From positions 1-7,570 of the forward strand of contig JAKACR010000136.1 of NCBI GenBank assembly GCA_021821225.1: DNA of 7,570 nucleotides, given 5' to 3'. Both the position numbers and the translations under genes were made by a program. This DNA is from Bacillota bacterium (GTDB lineage: Bacteria > Bacillota > Bacilli > Alicyclobacillales > SLC66). Below, one piece after another: positions 1 to 6,041 of this stretch (its first letter is position 1; each line of letters opens with the position of its first letter). The notes under the pieces are model-generated. The model was given only the letters and a program-made list of their open reading frames with translations. It was not told where the DNA came from and searched no databases.

Positions 1-393
1 GATCGCCCGCGATCCCGTGTCCGCCGGAGAACGGTCACCGAAACGGGGCTTAGCCTGCGCGCAGCAGGCTGGCATGGCCTTGCCGACAACACGCGCCCTG
101 GAGCAAGGATCCTCCTCACTCCAAGTATGGCACACTGAGCTTCCCCACGGATAAATCCGGGAGATTCCGGTATCCGACAAGCTCTCCCAGGCTCTCGTTT
201 CCCTACGGCATCCTGGGCCTTACTTGCCTTCTTCGGCGAGATTGCCTACTGTCCCGGTCGCAGGCGATTCGCTCTGACTCTGGATGATTCCAGAGGAGAT
301 GGACAATGCCCATCACTCGCGAATTTATGTCGCTTGGCGCCGCCCGCAGATGAGGCTCCGCAATCCCCGACATAGAGTCGGCGCACCAAGTCG
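1..393 (-). ncRNA. Candidate large structured RNA, family unknown, cut by the left window edge
   Basis: This stretch has no convincing gene on either strand but is full of perfect short stems. On the minus strand, 380-390 pairs with 333-341, enclosing hairpins at 368-380 (CGAC/GTCG) and about 346-361. Segment 319-324 pairs with 267-272 and encloses a perfect 6-bp hairpin at 278-295 and another at 298-314, forming a three-way junction. Further stems are 186-191 with 212-217, 148-159, and a perfect 7-bp stem 52-58/64-70. At least two stems (298-304/308-314 and the one near 346-361) form a G-U pair when read on the minus strand but an A-C mismatch on the plus strand, which points to leftward transcription. 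An extended -10 box lies just upstream. I do not recognise the family: RNase P, tmRNA and SRP RNA core motifs are not visible. A transposon-linked OMEGA/HEARO-like RNA is a speculative possibility, with its partner gene lying left of the window. Confidence 0.4.
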
Positions 394-398
394 AGAGA

Positions 399-407
399 AT
401 TATACCA
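399..407 (-). promoter_or_regulatory. Extended -10 promoter for leftward transcription
   Basis: The minus strand reads TGGTATAAT here: a perfect TATAAT preceded by the TG of an extended -10 element. No recognisable -35 hexamer lies 17 bp upstream, where the sequence is CCGCCG, which is tolerable for extended -10 promoters. Transcription would start near 390-393, exactly where the structured-RNA candidate begins. Confidence 0.4.
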
Positions 408-438
408 GAAGACTCGCCTCACGGCGGGCGCCCTGTAT

Positions 439-458
439 CCCAGCGCTGAAGCGCGGGG
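439..458. other. GC-rich stem-loop, terminator-like or IS200/IS605-end-like
   Basis: CCC-A-GCGC and GCGC-G-GGG form a 7-bp stem with one A/G mismatch and a TGAA loop. On the plus strand it is followed by CTTTC, a poor U-tract, so it would be at best a weak terminator for anything arriving from the left. On the minus strand the hairpin preceded by GAAAG resembles the right-end hairpin of IS200/IS605-type elements, but no TnpB remnant can be read beside it. It sits between the leftward RNA promoter and the T-box leader and may separate the two transcription units. Confidence 0.3.
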
Positions 459-494
459 CTTTCGGTAACAGACACAACTGAATATCACACGCGC

Positions 495-726
495 GATGAC
501 GAGAACGAGTAGGCAGGTCTGAACTGGCAGAGAGCGGGATGCGGTGGTGCGAGTCCCGACAGTAACGCCTGGTGAATATCCTCTCCGAGCGTTTGTGCGA
601 ACCCTTTTTCCGGCAGTAGCACAAAGCGGGACTCCCGTTATCGAGTGGACAGTCAGAAGTGCTGCTGCAGGCTGCCCGGTGGTATGCGAAGAAGTCTTTC
701 GTCCGGTTGGATGAAAGGCATTTTTG
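495..726 (+). promoter_or_regulatory. T-box riboswitch leader, probably tRNA-Ile specific, controlling cimA
   Basis: The order of elements matches the T-box class. Stem I begins with GAGTA at 507-511 (the AGTA of the specifier-loop S-turn). AGAGAG at 529-534 follows, then a 5-bp distal stem (535-539 with 554-558) whose loop contains GGTGGTGCGAG. The 3' side of the specifier loop is GGTGAATATCC at 571-581, with ATC (Ile) at 578-580. A 7-bp stem (592-598 with 619-625) and a CGGG/CCCG hairpin (627-637) fill the linker. The antiterminator is CCGG 676-679, bulge TGGT 680-683, and GCG 686-688, pairing with CGT 700-702 and CCGG 703-706. TGGT fits an ACCA acceptor end, as tRNA-Ile has. The specifier could also be read as TAT (Tyr), because GAA directly precedes it; isoleucine is preferred because the next gene makes an isoleucine precursor. 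The base of stem I and the promoter are not resolved. A weak -35/-10 pair (TTTCGG 460-465, TATCAC 483-488) is possible. Confidence 0.88.
694..726 (+). terminator. Intrinsic terminator of the T-box leader
   Basis: Bases 694-704 pair with 709-719 in an 11-bp stem with two G-U pairs and a GGTT loop, followed by ATTTTTGTTGTTT. The 5' arm contains 700-706, the same bases needed for the antiterminator, so the two folds are mutually exclusive. This is the expected switch: uncharged tRNA bound at TGGT 680-683 favours the antiterminator and allows read-through into cimA. Confidence 0.85.
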
Positions 727-821
727 TTGTTTGGCCTGTTTTCATCAGTGCCGGATGAATATATGTTCTGTGCGGGCATGACGGCGTGCCGGCGCATTTG
801 CGGGATGGGGGAGTGGAACGC

Positions 822-2381
822 ATGGAACGCGTGTACATCTATGATACCACTTTGCGCGACGGAGCGCAGACGGAGGGAGTCAGTTTTACCGTCGCAGACA
901 AGCTGGAAGCGGTGCAGATGCTTGACGCGCTCGGAGTGGACTACATCGAGGGCGGCTGGCCGGGTTCAAATGTCAAAGACCTCGAATTTTTTGCGAAAGT
1001 TCGGGATATGAGCCTCCGGAACAGCCGCATGGTAGCGTTCACCAGCACGCGGCGCAAGAACTCGCGCATCGAAGAGGACGAGCACATGCAGGCTGTGCTG
1101 GGGACGGGATTCAAACACTGCGCCGTGGTCGGAAAGACGTGGGACTTTCACGTATATGACGCGCTGCGTACGACGCTGGACGAAAATATTGCGATGATCC
1201 GCGACACGATCGCGTTTCTCGCCGGACACGGCATTGAGGTGCTGTTTGACGCGGAACATTTTTTTGATGGATTCAAAAACAATCCCGACTACGCGCTCGC
1301 AACCCTGCGCGCCGCGGCAGAGGCCGGCGCAAAGTGGCTCGTGCTGTGCGACACGAACGGCGGTTCCCTGCCGGAAGAAGTGGCCGCGGTCGTGCGCACG
1401 GTGAAAGCCGAGCGACTCGCGAAGATCGGCATCCACGCACACAATGACAGCGGTCTTGCCGTCGCCAACACACTCGTTGCCGTGAATGCGGGCGCTACAC
1501 AGGTGCAGGGGACGATCAACGGCTTTGGCGAACGCTGCGGCAACGCGGATCTGTGCGCCGTGACGCCCAATCTGGTGTTCAAGCTGGGCGCACCGACGCA
1601 GGTGGGGGAACTCGGACTTGGCGCTTTGCGTGAGATGTCCGCGCGTTTCTATGAGATGACGGCCAAGTCCCCCGTCCAGAATCAACCGTACGTGGGCCGC
1701 AGCGCGTTTGCCCACAAGGCGGGCATCCACGTCAGTGCGGTTGTGCGCAACCCGTCGCTTTATGAACATGTCAATCCCGCCCTGATGGGCAATGAGCGGA
1801 GGGTGCTCGTTTCCGAACTCTCCGGGGCGAGCAATGTGCTCTATCAATTGCAGGAACTGGATCTGCCCGCGCCCAGAGAGGCGGTTGCGAACATCCTCGC
1901 TCGCGTGAAGGCGGCGGAACGGCAGGGTTATGTGTATGAGGGCGCGGAATCCTCGCTGGAATTGCTGATGCGTGAAGAACTCGGACTCGCCGAAGCTGCG
2001 TACGTCAGGATGCGCGCGCGCCTCGCAAAGTCTCCGGATGGATGGTCGGCGCAACTGGCCTGGATGGCGCGTGGCGGACGTGTGGTCGCGCCCGGTCAAG
2101 GCGGCGGAGCGAGTGAAGGCCATGCGTTTTGCGCGGCGGCTGGCCTGACCGCCGCGGGATTTCGCCTGACGGCCGAACATCTGGTGGCGGTGGCGCTGTC
2201 GGAGGAGCAGAAACTGTACCGGGTGCACCTGTGCGGCGACTTTCTCGCTGCGACTGTGGCGACGGTCGGAGTGGGAGAAACGATCGCGGACGCGTTTGCA
2301 GAAGCCGTCTTGCAGGCACTGGCCTACGTAGAAATAATTTCAAAAGAGCGCAGTGGGCGCGTCCAGTCGTCCGGCGGTTGA
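822..2381 (+). CDS. cimA: (R)-citramalate synthase, long form
   Basis: The product (519 aa) condenses acetyl-CoA with pyruvate to (R)-citramalate, the entry to the threonine-independent route to isoleucine. It is cytosolic. The HMGL-like TIM-barrel domain shows YDTTLRDGAQ (7-16, with metal-ligand Asp9), FDAEHFFDGFK (142-152), metal-binding HAHND (205-209), GFGERCGNADL (234-244) and HKAGIH (298-303). These long-form CimA signatures distinguish it from 2-isopropylmalate synthase. A LeuA-type C-terminal domain (about 390-505) should carry feedback regulation but looks divergent: the usual G-PVNAL-type segment is not recognisable and GGGASEGHAFCAAAG stands near 427-441. The length is close to the family norm. 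The ATG at 822 is chosen because GGGGGAG lies 8 nt upstream and the protein then begins directly at the conserved region. An in-frame ATG at 786 and a GTG at 813 are alternatives; GTGGAACGC-ATGGAACGC is a 9-bp near-repeat at the start. It is transcribed behind the T-box leader, and converges on the gene at 2412. Confidence 0.95.
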   Translation: MERVYIYDTTLRDGAQTEGVSFTVADKLEAVQMLDALGVDYIEGGWPGSNVKDLEFFAKVRDMSLRNSRMVAFTSTRRKNSRIEEDEHMQAVLGTGFKHCAVVGKTWDFHVYDALRTTLDENIAMIRDTIAFLAGHGIEVLFDAEHFFDGFKNNPDYALATLRAAAEAGAKWLVLCDTNGGSLPEEVAAVVRTVKAERLAKIGIHAHNDSGLAVANTLVAVNAGATQVQGTINGFGERCGNADLCAVTPNLVFKLGAPTQVGELGLGALREMSARFYEMTAKSPVQNQPYVGRSAFAHKAGIHVSAVVRNPSLYEHVNPALMGNERRVLVSELSGASNVLYQLQELDLPAPREAVANILARVKAAERQGYVYEGAESSLELLMREELGLAEAAYVRMRARLAKSPDGWSAQLAWMARGGRVVAPGQGGGASEGHAFCAAAGLTAAGFRLTAEHLVAVALSEEQKLYRVHLCGDFLAATVATVGVGETIADAFAEAVLQALAYVEIISKERSGRVQSSGG

Positions 2382-2411
2382 TCGCCTGTCTGCCGGACCG
2401 GGTCGCCTGTT

Positions 2412-2873
2412 TCAGCGCGCCATGTTGATTCCCTGCTCCCACGCATCCGGCGCGATTCCGGATTTGAGTGTGGCGGCTGCGCGATGGAGCCAGTATTCGC
2501 GCTGTTCGCGCCAGTTGTTTGCCGCGCGCAGCCACACCTGGTCGTCCGGCGTCGCCGCAGTTAATGTCCGGATTGCGGAGCGGCAACGGTGGTCGTGCCT
2601 GGCAGCCGTCGCGAGCGCTTCGACGGTCAGGGGGACCAGCCGCGTCTGCGGTTCACCAGCCTGCAGGCGCGTGAGATGGCCGACGGCGATATTGCGCAGC
2701 AAGCTTGTCTCGTAGTTCTCTTGATAGACCTCTCTCGCGCCTGCCTGGGAGCGGAACTGCGGCAGCAGAAGCATTTCCGCGACGATCGAACAGAACGCCT
2801 GCTCCGCATGGGCACTCTCCAGGAGTTCATTTTTCACGTGCACCCACACGCTGTGCGCCATGGGTTCTGCCAT
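2412..2873 (-). CDS. Uncharacterised 153-aa protein
   Basis: I do not recognise this family. The reading frame is supported by an excellent ribosome binding site (AAAAGGGGA, 6 nt before the ATG at 2873). An upstream in-frame GTG at 2891 overlaps the region before that site and is less likely. The protein starts MAEPMAHSVWVHVKNELLES and looks soluble and largely alpha-helical. It has many Ala, Leu, Arg and Glu residues, several Trp (VWVHV, DDQVWLRAANNW, REYWLHR, PDAWEQG), no signal peptide and no membrane segment. There are two Cys (one in AFCSIV, one in HRCRS) and no metal motif. The stop faces the cimA stop across 30 bp with no obvious terminator. The araC-type gene lies 214 bp upstream on the same strand. 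That gap holds a TATAAC at complement 2972-2977 without a convincing -35, so separate transcription is possible but unproven. Confidence 0.7.
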   Translation of the reverse strand: MAEPMAHSVWVHVKNELLESAHAEQAFCSIVAEMLLLPQFRSQAGAREVYQENYETSLLRNIAVGHLTRLQAGEPQTRLVPLTVEALATAARHDHRCRSAIRTLTAATPDDQVWLRAANNWREQREYWLHRAAATLKSGIAPDAWEQGINMAR

Positions 2874-3087
2874 CGCGATTCCCCTTTTCACGATTCGCGG
2901 CTTGCCCGCGCCGGCCGTTCGCCCGCCTGGCGATCATGTCGCGCGGCGGCTCTGCGCCGACCGTCTTTCCTGTTATATGGCGGAAGAGTTCAAACCGTGC
3001 CGACGCAAAAAGGGCGGTGCCGCTTTCGGGAGCAGGGAGGCTCATCCGGGATTGTCTGGCGTTGAGGCGCTCGCGCGGCGTCTGGGA

Positions 3088-3951
3088 TCAGTCCCGCCGC
3101 GAGTGCGTACGAAACTCGGAGGGCGTCATGCGTTCGTATTTTTTGAACACTTTTCCAAAATAGCTTTGATCCGCGAACCCCGATTGCTCCGCGACTTCCC
3201 GGATGGACAGGTCGGATGAATGAAGCAGGTATTTGGCCTTGTTGAGCCGGAAGCGCAGGAGGTACTCCATCACCGGAATCCCGGTGCTCCGCTTGAACAA
3301 CCGCGCATAGTGAAAGGGGCTCAAGGTCACTTTGCGCGCGACGTCCGGCAGTTGCAGCGGCGTCTGGTAGTTTTCCTCCATAAAACCGATTCCCTGCCGG
3401 ACGGGCTCCGGATAGAAGGCCGCGCTGTTCGCGGTCTGAACGCTGCCTGCGCGCATCTTGTCTGTCACGAGCAACGTGAGAATCTGCGTGATCAAGGTGT
3501 GCGCCATCGGTTCCAAACCGACCGGATTCGTGCCGAACAGATCGAGCGCCTGCCGGAAGAGCAGTTCCATAGCCTCCGGGCGCTCCGTACGAAAGAGTGG
3601 ATTTTCTTCAGCGTTTAGCAGGTGGAAGTAATCGGGCGCCGCGAAGCCTCCGAAATGGATCCAGAGAAACTCCCACTGGTCGCGCTCGTCGGAAGCGTAT
3701 TCATGTTCCCGCTGCAGGTCAAAGAAAAACGTTTCGCCCCGCCGCACGTCGATCGGTTTGCCGTGCAGCGAGGCGTGTCCTGTGCCGCGCAGCGCATGGC
3801 CGAGCAGATATCCGGGCAGCGATTTTCGGTACACACGGTAGTGCGGAGCGCACAGATACCAACCGGCCGCCATGACGGTGAACCACAGGCGGCCCGCGGT
3901 CTCGCTCGGCGTGTGCGTGTGGTGTCTGTAAAAATGTTCTGGTCTGTTCAC
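3088..3951 (-). CDS. AraC-family transcriptional regulator with cupin-type sensor domain
   Basis: The product (287 aa) is a one-component DNA-binding regulator. The N-terminal half (about 20-105) has the pattern of the AraC_binding cupin domain, including GYLLGHALRGTG, DVRRGETFFFDLQREHEY and QWEFLWIHFGG; such domains usually bind a small ligand, often a sugar. The C-terminal part (about 185-285) holds the paired helix-turn-helix domain: LPDVARKVTLSPFHYARLFKR for the first and SIREVAEQSGFADQSYFGKV for the second, ending with the family signature FKKYERMTPSEFR. Length is typical for this subclass. The start is a GTG at 3951 with GAGGAG about 6 nt upstream. It is divergent from the ABC exporter gene at 4070, so the simplest inference is that it controls that transporter pair and perhaps itself. 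The ligand cannot be deduced. Confidence 0.93.
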   Translation of the reverse strand: MNRPEHFYRHHTHTPSETAGRLWFTVMAAGWYLCAPHYRVYRKSLPGYLLGHALRGTGHASLHGKPIDVRRGETFFFDLQREHEYASDERDQWEFLWIHFGGFAAPDYFHLLNAEENPLFRTERPEAMELLFRQALDLFGTNPVGLEPMAHTLITQILTLLVTDKMRAGSVQTANSAAFYPEPVRQGIGFMEENYQTPLQLPDVARKVTLSPFHYARLFKRSTGIPVMEYLLRFRLNKAKYLLHSSDLSIREVAEQSGFADQSYFGKVFKKYERMTPSEFRTHSRRD

Positions 3952-4069
3952 GGTGATCTCCTCGCCGCAAAATGTTCCTAATATCGAGCAAAGTTGTGGG
4001 GTGAGATCAGCATTACGCCGCGTTAAGATTCATTATATCGCAAGCTGATCAAGGGAGGTGAACAGATCT
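3952..4069. promoter_or_regulatory. Divergent control region between the araC-type gene and the ABC exporter
   Basis: These 118 bp must hold both divergent promoters. A perfect 7-bp inverted repeat, GATCAGC at 4005-4011 and GCTGATC at 4044-4050, flanks an AT-richer core and is a candidate operator. The minus strand has a perfect TATAAT at 4032-4037 but no good -35, and could serve the regulator gene. For the rightward genes a weak TATATC at 4034-4039 with TTACGC at 4013-4018 has only a 15-bp spacer. The overlapping boxes suggest that the two promoters may be coupled. AAGGGAGGTGA at 4051-4061 is the strong ribosome binding site for the ATG at 4070; it shows that the GTG at 4058, which lies inside it, is not the start. 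Confidence 0.45.
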
Positions 4070-5839
4070 ATGGAGATTTTTCGCCGTCTGAAATCATTTT
4101 ACAGACCTCATCTGCGCTATCTGGTATTCAGCCTTATTCTGCTCGTTCTGATGATCCTGCTCGGGCTCGCTTATCCATACCTGCTCCGCCTGATTGTCAA
4201 CCGGGTGATCGTGAAGAAACACTACGGTGAGTTGGCCGTTTTTGTCGGGGGCATTCTCGTCGCTTCTCTGGCAAAGAGCGTCTGCAATTTCGGCCAGCAG
4301 TATCTGGGACAGATCTTCGGCATCCAGTCCGTGTACGGCTTGCGCAACGCCTTGTACAGAAAATTGAACAGACAGCCCTTTTCCTATTACGATCATGTCC
4401 ACACAGGCGACCTGATGTCCCGCATGACCGCGGATCTGGACGCGTTCCGGCAGTTTCTCGCGTTCGGGTTCAACGCCATTGTCAATTTCGGGTTGCTGCT
4501 CGTCTTTGGTCTTGCCCTGATGTTTTCCATGAATGTCATCCTGACGCTCGCGGTCCTTGTGATGATCCCTTTTCTGGCGTTCATCGCCGTACGTTTTGAC
4601 GGGCTGTTGTGGCCGGCCTACCGGGATGTGCGGCGCAGCCTCGGCAGATTGAATACGGCCGTTCAGGAAAACGTGATGGGCGTGCGCACGGTCAAGTCGT
4701 TCGCGCGGGAAGAGTTTGAGCAGGGCAAGTTCACATCCGGGAACGATATGTATTTTGATTCGAACATCCGCATCGCGGGACTATGGAAGCGATTTTTTCC
4801 TTATATGGAGTTGATAGGCAATTTAGAGGTTGTCGTGGTGCTCGGGGTGGGCGGTTACCTTGTGATTGTCGGCCAGTTGAGCCTGGGGGATCTCGTGGCG
4901 TTTTTCAGCATTCTCTGGTACATCATCGCGCCGATGTCACAACTCGGTTACCTTCTGAACAACTGGACGCAGGCGGTCGCGGCCGGTGAACGCCTGCTGG
5001 AGATTCTTGAGGCGCCCGATTCGATTGCGAGTCCAGCGGCAGGTTACCGCGCGACGATGCGCGGCGTCGTCGAGCTTCGCGACGTTTCACTGGATTATGA
5101 CGGACAACCGGCGCTTCACGGCATTTGTCTCAAGGTGGAGGCGGGCGCCACGGTTGCGCTGCTTGGATTGACTGGTGCAGGCAAGACGACTCTCGTGAAC
5201 CTGATCCCGCGTTTTTATGACGCGGCGCAGGGCACCGTCCTGGTGGACGGCGTCGATGTGAGGGAGTGGGACCTGCAGACGCTGCGCGACCAGATCGCTG
5301 TCGTGTTTCAGGAGTCGTTTCTGTTTTCCACGACGATCTTCGCCAATATCGCATACGGCAACCCTTCCGCCACGATGGAGGATGTGCGGCGGGCCGCGGT
5401 TCTGGCGGATGCGGCGGAATTCATCGAGAGTCTGCCGGATGGCTTCCGGACGCTGGTGGGAGAACGCGGCCTCGGGCTGTCGGGTGGGCAGAAGCAGCGG
5501 ATCGCCCTGGCGCGGGCCATTCTGGCCGATCCCGCCATACTCATTCTGGACGACGCGACAAGCGCGGTGGATATGGAGACAGAGCACAACATTCAGCAGT
5601 CACTGCGGTCGGTGATGGCCGGGCGTACGACGTTTGTCGTCGCGCACCGCATATCCACGCTCAAGCGCGCCGATCTGATCGTCGTGCTGGACGAGGGACG
5701 GATCGTGCAGCGCGGGACACATGTCCAACTGCTGGCGGAACCCGGGCTCTACCGCACGATTTACGACATGCAGTTTCGCGATCAGGAGTGGGCCGGGGAA
5801 CAGGCGCTCGCGCCCGCCGTCGGCATGATGAACGCGTAA
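4070..5839 (+). CDS. ABC exporter half-transporter (TMD-NBD), degenerate-site partner
   Basis: The product (589 aa) is an inner-membrane half-transporter of the multidrug/lipid exporter type, with an ABC transmembrane domain followed by a nucleotide-binding domain. Hydrophobic segments at about 17-40, 54-74, 132-152, 155-176, 245-268 and 272-296 give six membrane helices. The NBD shows A-loop Tyr343, Walker A GLTGAGKTT (366-374, Lys372), Q-loop Gln414 in FQESFLFS, signature LSGGQ (470-474), Walker B ending LILDD (Asp494) and H-loop His526 in VAHR. Residue 495, normally the catalytic Glu, is Asp. This is the hallmark of the weak-hydrolysis half in heterodimeric exporters such as BmrCD, LmrCD and TM287/288. 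The start is fixed by AAGGGAGGTGA 8 nt before the ATG. The gene for the likely partner follows 202 bp downstream. Substrate unknown; the divergent AraC-type gene is the likely regulator. Confidence 0.94.
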   Translation: MEIFRRLKSFYRPHLRYLVFSLILLVLMILLGLAYPYLLRLIVNRVIVKKHYGELAVFVGGILVASLAKSVCNFGQQYLGQIFGIQSVYGLRNALYRKLNRQPFSYYDHVHTGDLMSRMTADLDAFRQFLAFGFNAIVNFGLLLVFGLALMFSMNVILTLAVLVMIPFLAFIAVRFDGLLWPAYRDVRRSLGRLNTAVQENVMGVRTVKSFAREEFEQGKFTSGNDMYFDSNIRIAGLWKRFFPYMELIGNLEVVVVLGVGGYLVIVGQLSLGDLVAFFSILWYIIAPMSQLGYLLNNWTQAVAAGERLLEILEAPDSIASPAAGYRATMRGVVELRDVSLDYDGQPALHGICLKVEAGATVALLGLTGAGKTTLVNLIPRFYDAAQGTVLVDGVDVREWDLQTLRDQIAVVFQESFLFSTTIFANIAYGNPSATMEDVRRAAVLADAAEFIESLPDGFRTLVGERGLGLSGGQKQRIALARAILADPAILILDDATSAVDMETEHNIQQSLRSVMAGRTTFVVAHRISTLKRADLIVVLDEGRIVQRGTHVQLLAEPGLYRTIYDMQFRDQEWAGEQALAPAVGMMNA

Positions 5840-5996
5840 AGAGCCTGTTCAAAAAGGGGGCAGGTAAGACCCACGCAGTGCAAGAAAGCAGCCAAAAATG
5901 CGGACCGAGCGTACGTTTTTGGGTACGTGAGGGGCGTTTCTGGCGATGACGCGGCAATGCGCCGGGGAGTTCTGCCCTCTTTTTAAACAACCTTTT
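5839..5996. repeat. MITE-like or dispersed inverted-repeat element between the two ABC genes
   Basis: The ends are imperfect 25-bp inverted repeats: 5839-5863 matches the reverse complement of 5972-5996 at 20 of 25 positions. The inner 17 bases (5847-5863 and 5972-5988) match at 15, with a G-U pair possible at one mismatch. Inside are further stems: CCAAAAA 5892-5898 with TTTTTGG 5916-5922, the competing CGTAC/GTACG at 5910-5927, and GGCG 5942-5945 with CGCC 5960-5963. No reading frame inside is convincing, and the first arm touches the last base of the upstream stop codon. Size and terminal TTTTTGAACA-like sequence recall small dispersed repeats known in Bacillota. Both arms meet T-runs in their reading direction (CTGCCCTCTTTTT on plus, CTGCCCCCTTTTT on minus), so it could also act as a weak bidirectional terminator. 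Confidence 0.6.
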
Positions 5997-6041
5997 GAAT
6001 GCGCAGGTGTGTGGCAGGCTTCTCCAAAGGAGGTGCGGCGG

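Noticed and set aside
1..393. Group II intron 5' end (GTGCG on the minus strand near 386), RNase P RNA, tmRNA or SRP RNA
   Set aside because: The GTGCG is buried in a simple stem, and the conserved core motifs of these RNAs are not seen. A partial group II intron cannot be fully excluded without the sequence to the left.
577..579. Tyrosine specifier (TAT) in the T-box
   Set aside because: TAT directly follows GAA and is possible by position, but the downstream gene belongs to isoleucine synthesis and ATC overlaps by two bases. Isoleucine is preferred, not proven.
246..797. A 183-codon minus-strand frame and a 65-codon plus-strand frame (284-481) in the left region
   Set aside because: They cross the structured-RNA candidate and the T-box leader, have low-complexity, family-free products and no good ribosome binding site.
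966..2228. A 420-codon open frame on the minus strand
   Set aside because: It lies antisense inside cimA, has the His/Arg/Gln-rich composition of a GC-rich shadow frame and no family signature; cimA itself is unmistakable.
2827..3045. A 72-codon minus-strand frame between the araC-type gene and the uncharacterised gene
   Set aside because: It overlaps the start of the better-supported gene at 2873, has no convincing ribosome binding site, and its composition resembles translated noncoding GC-rich DNA.
4058..4069. GTG at 4058 as the start of the first ABC gene
   Set aside because: This GTG is part of the AAGGGAGGTGA ribosome binding site itself; the ATG at 4070 has ideal spacing.
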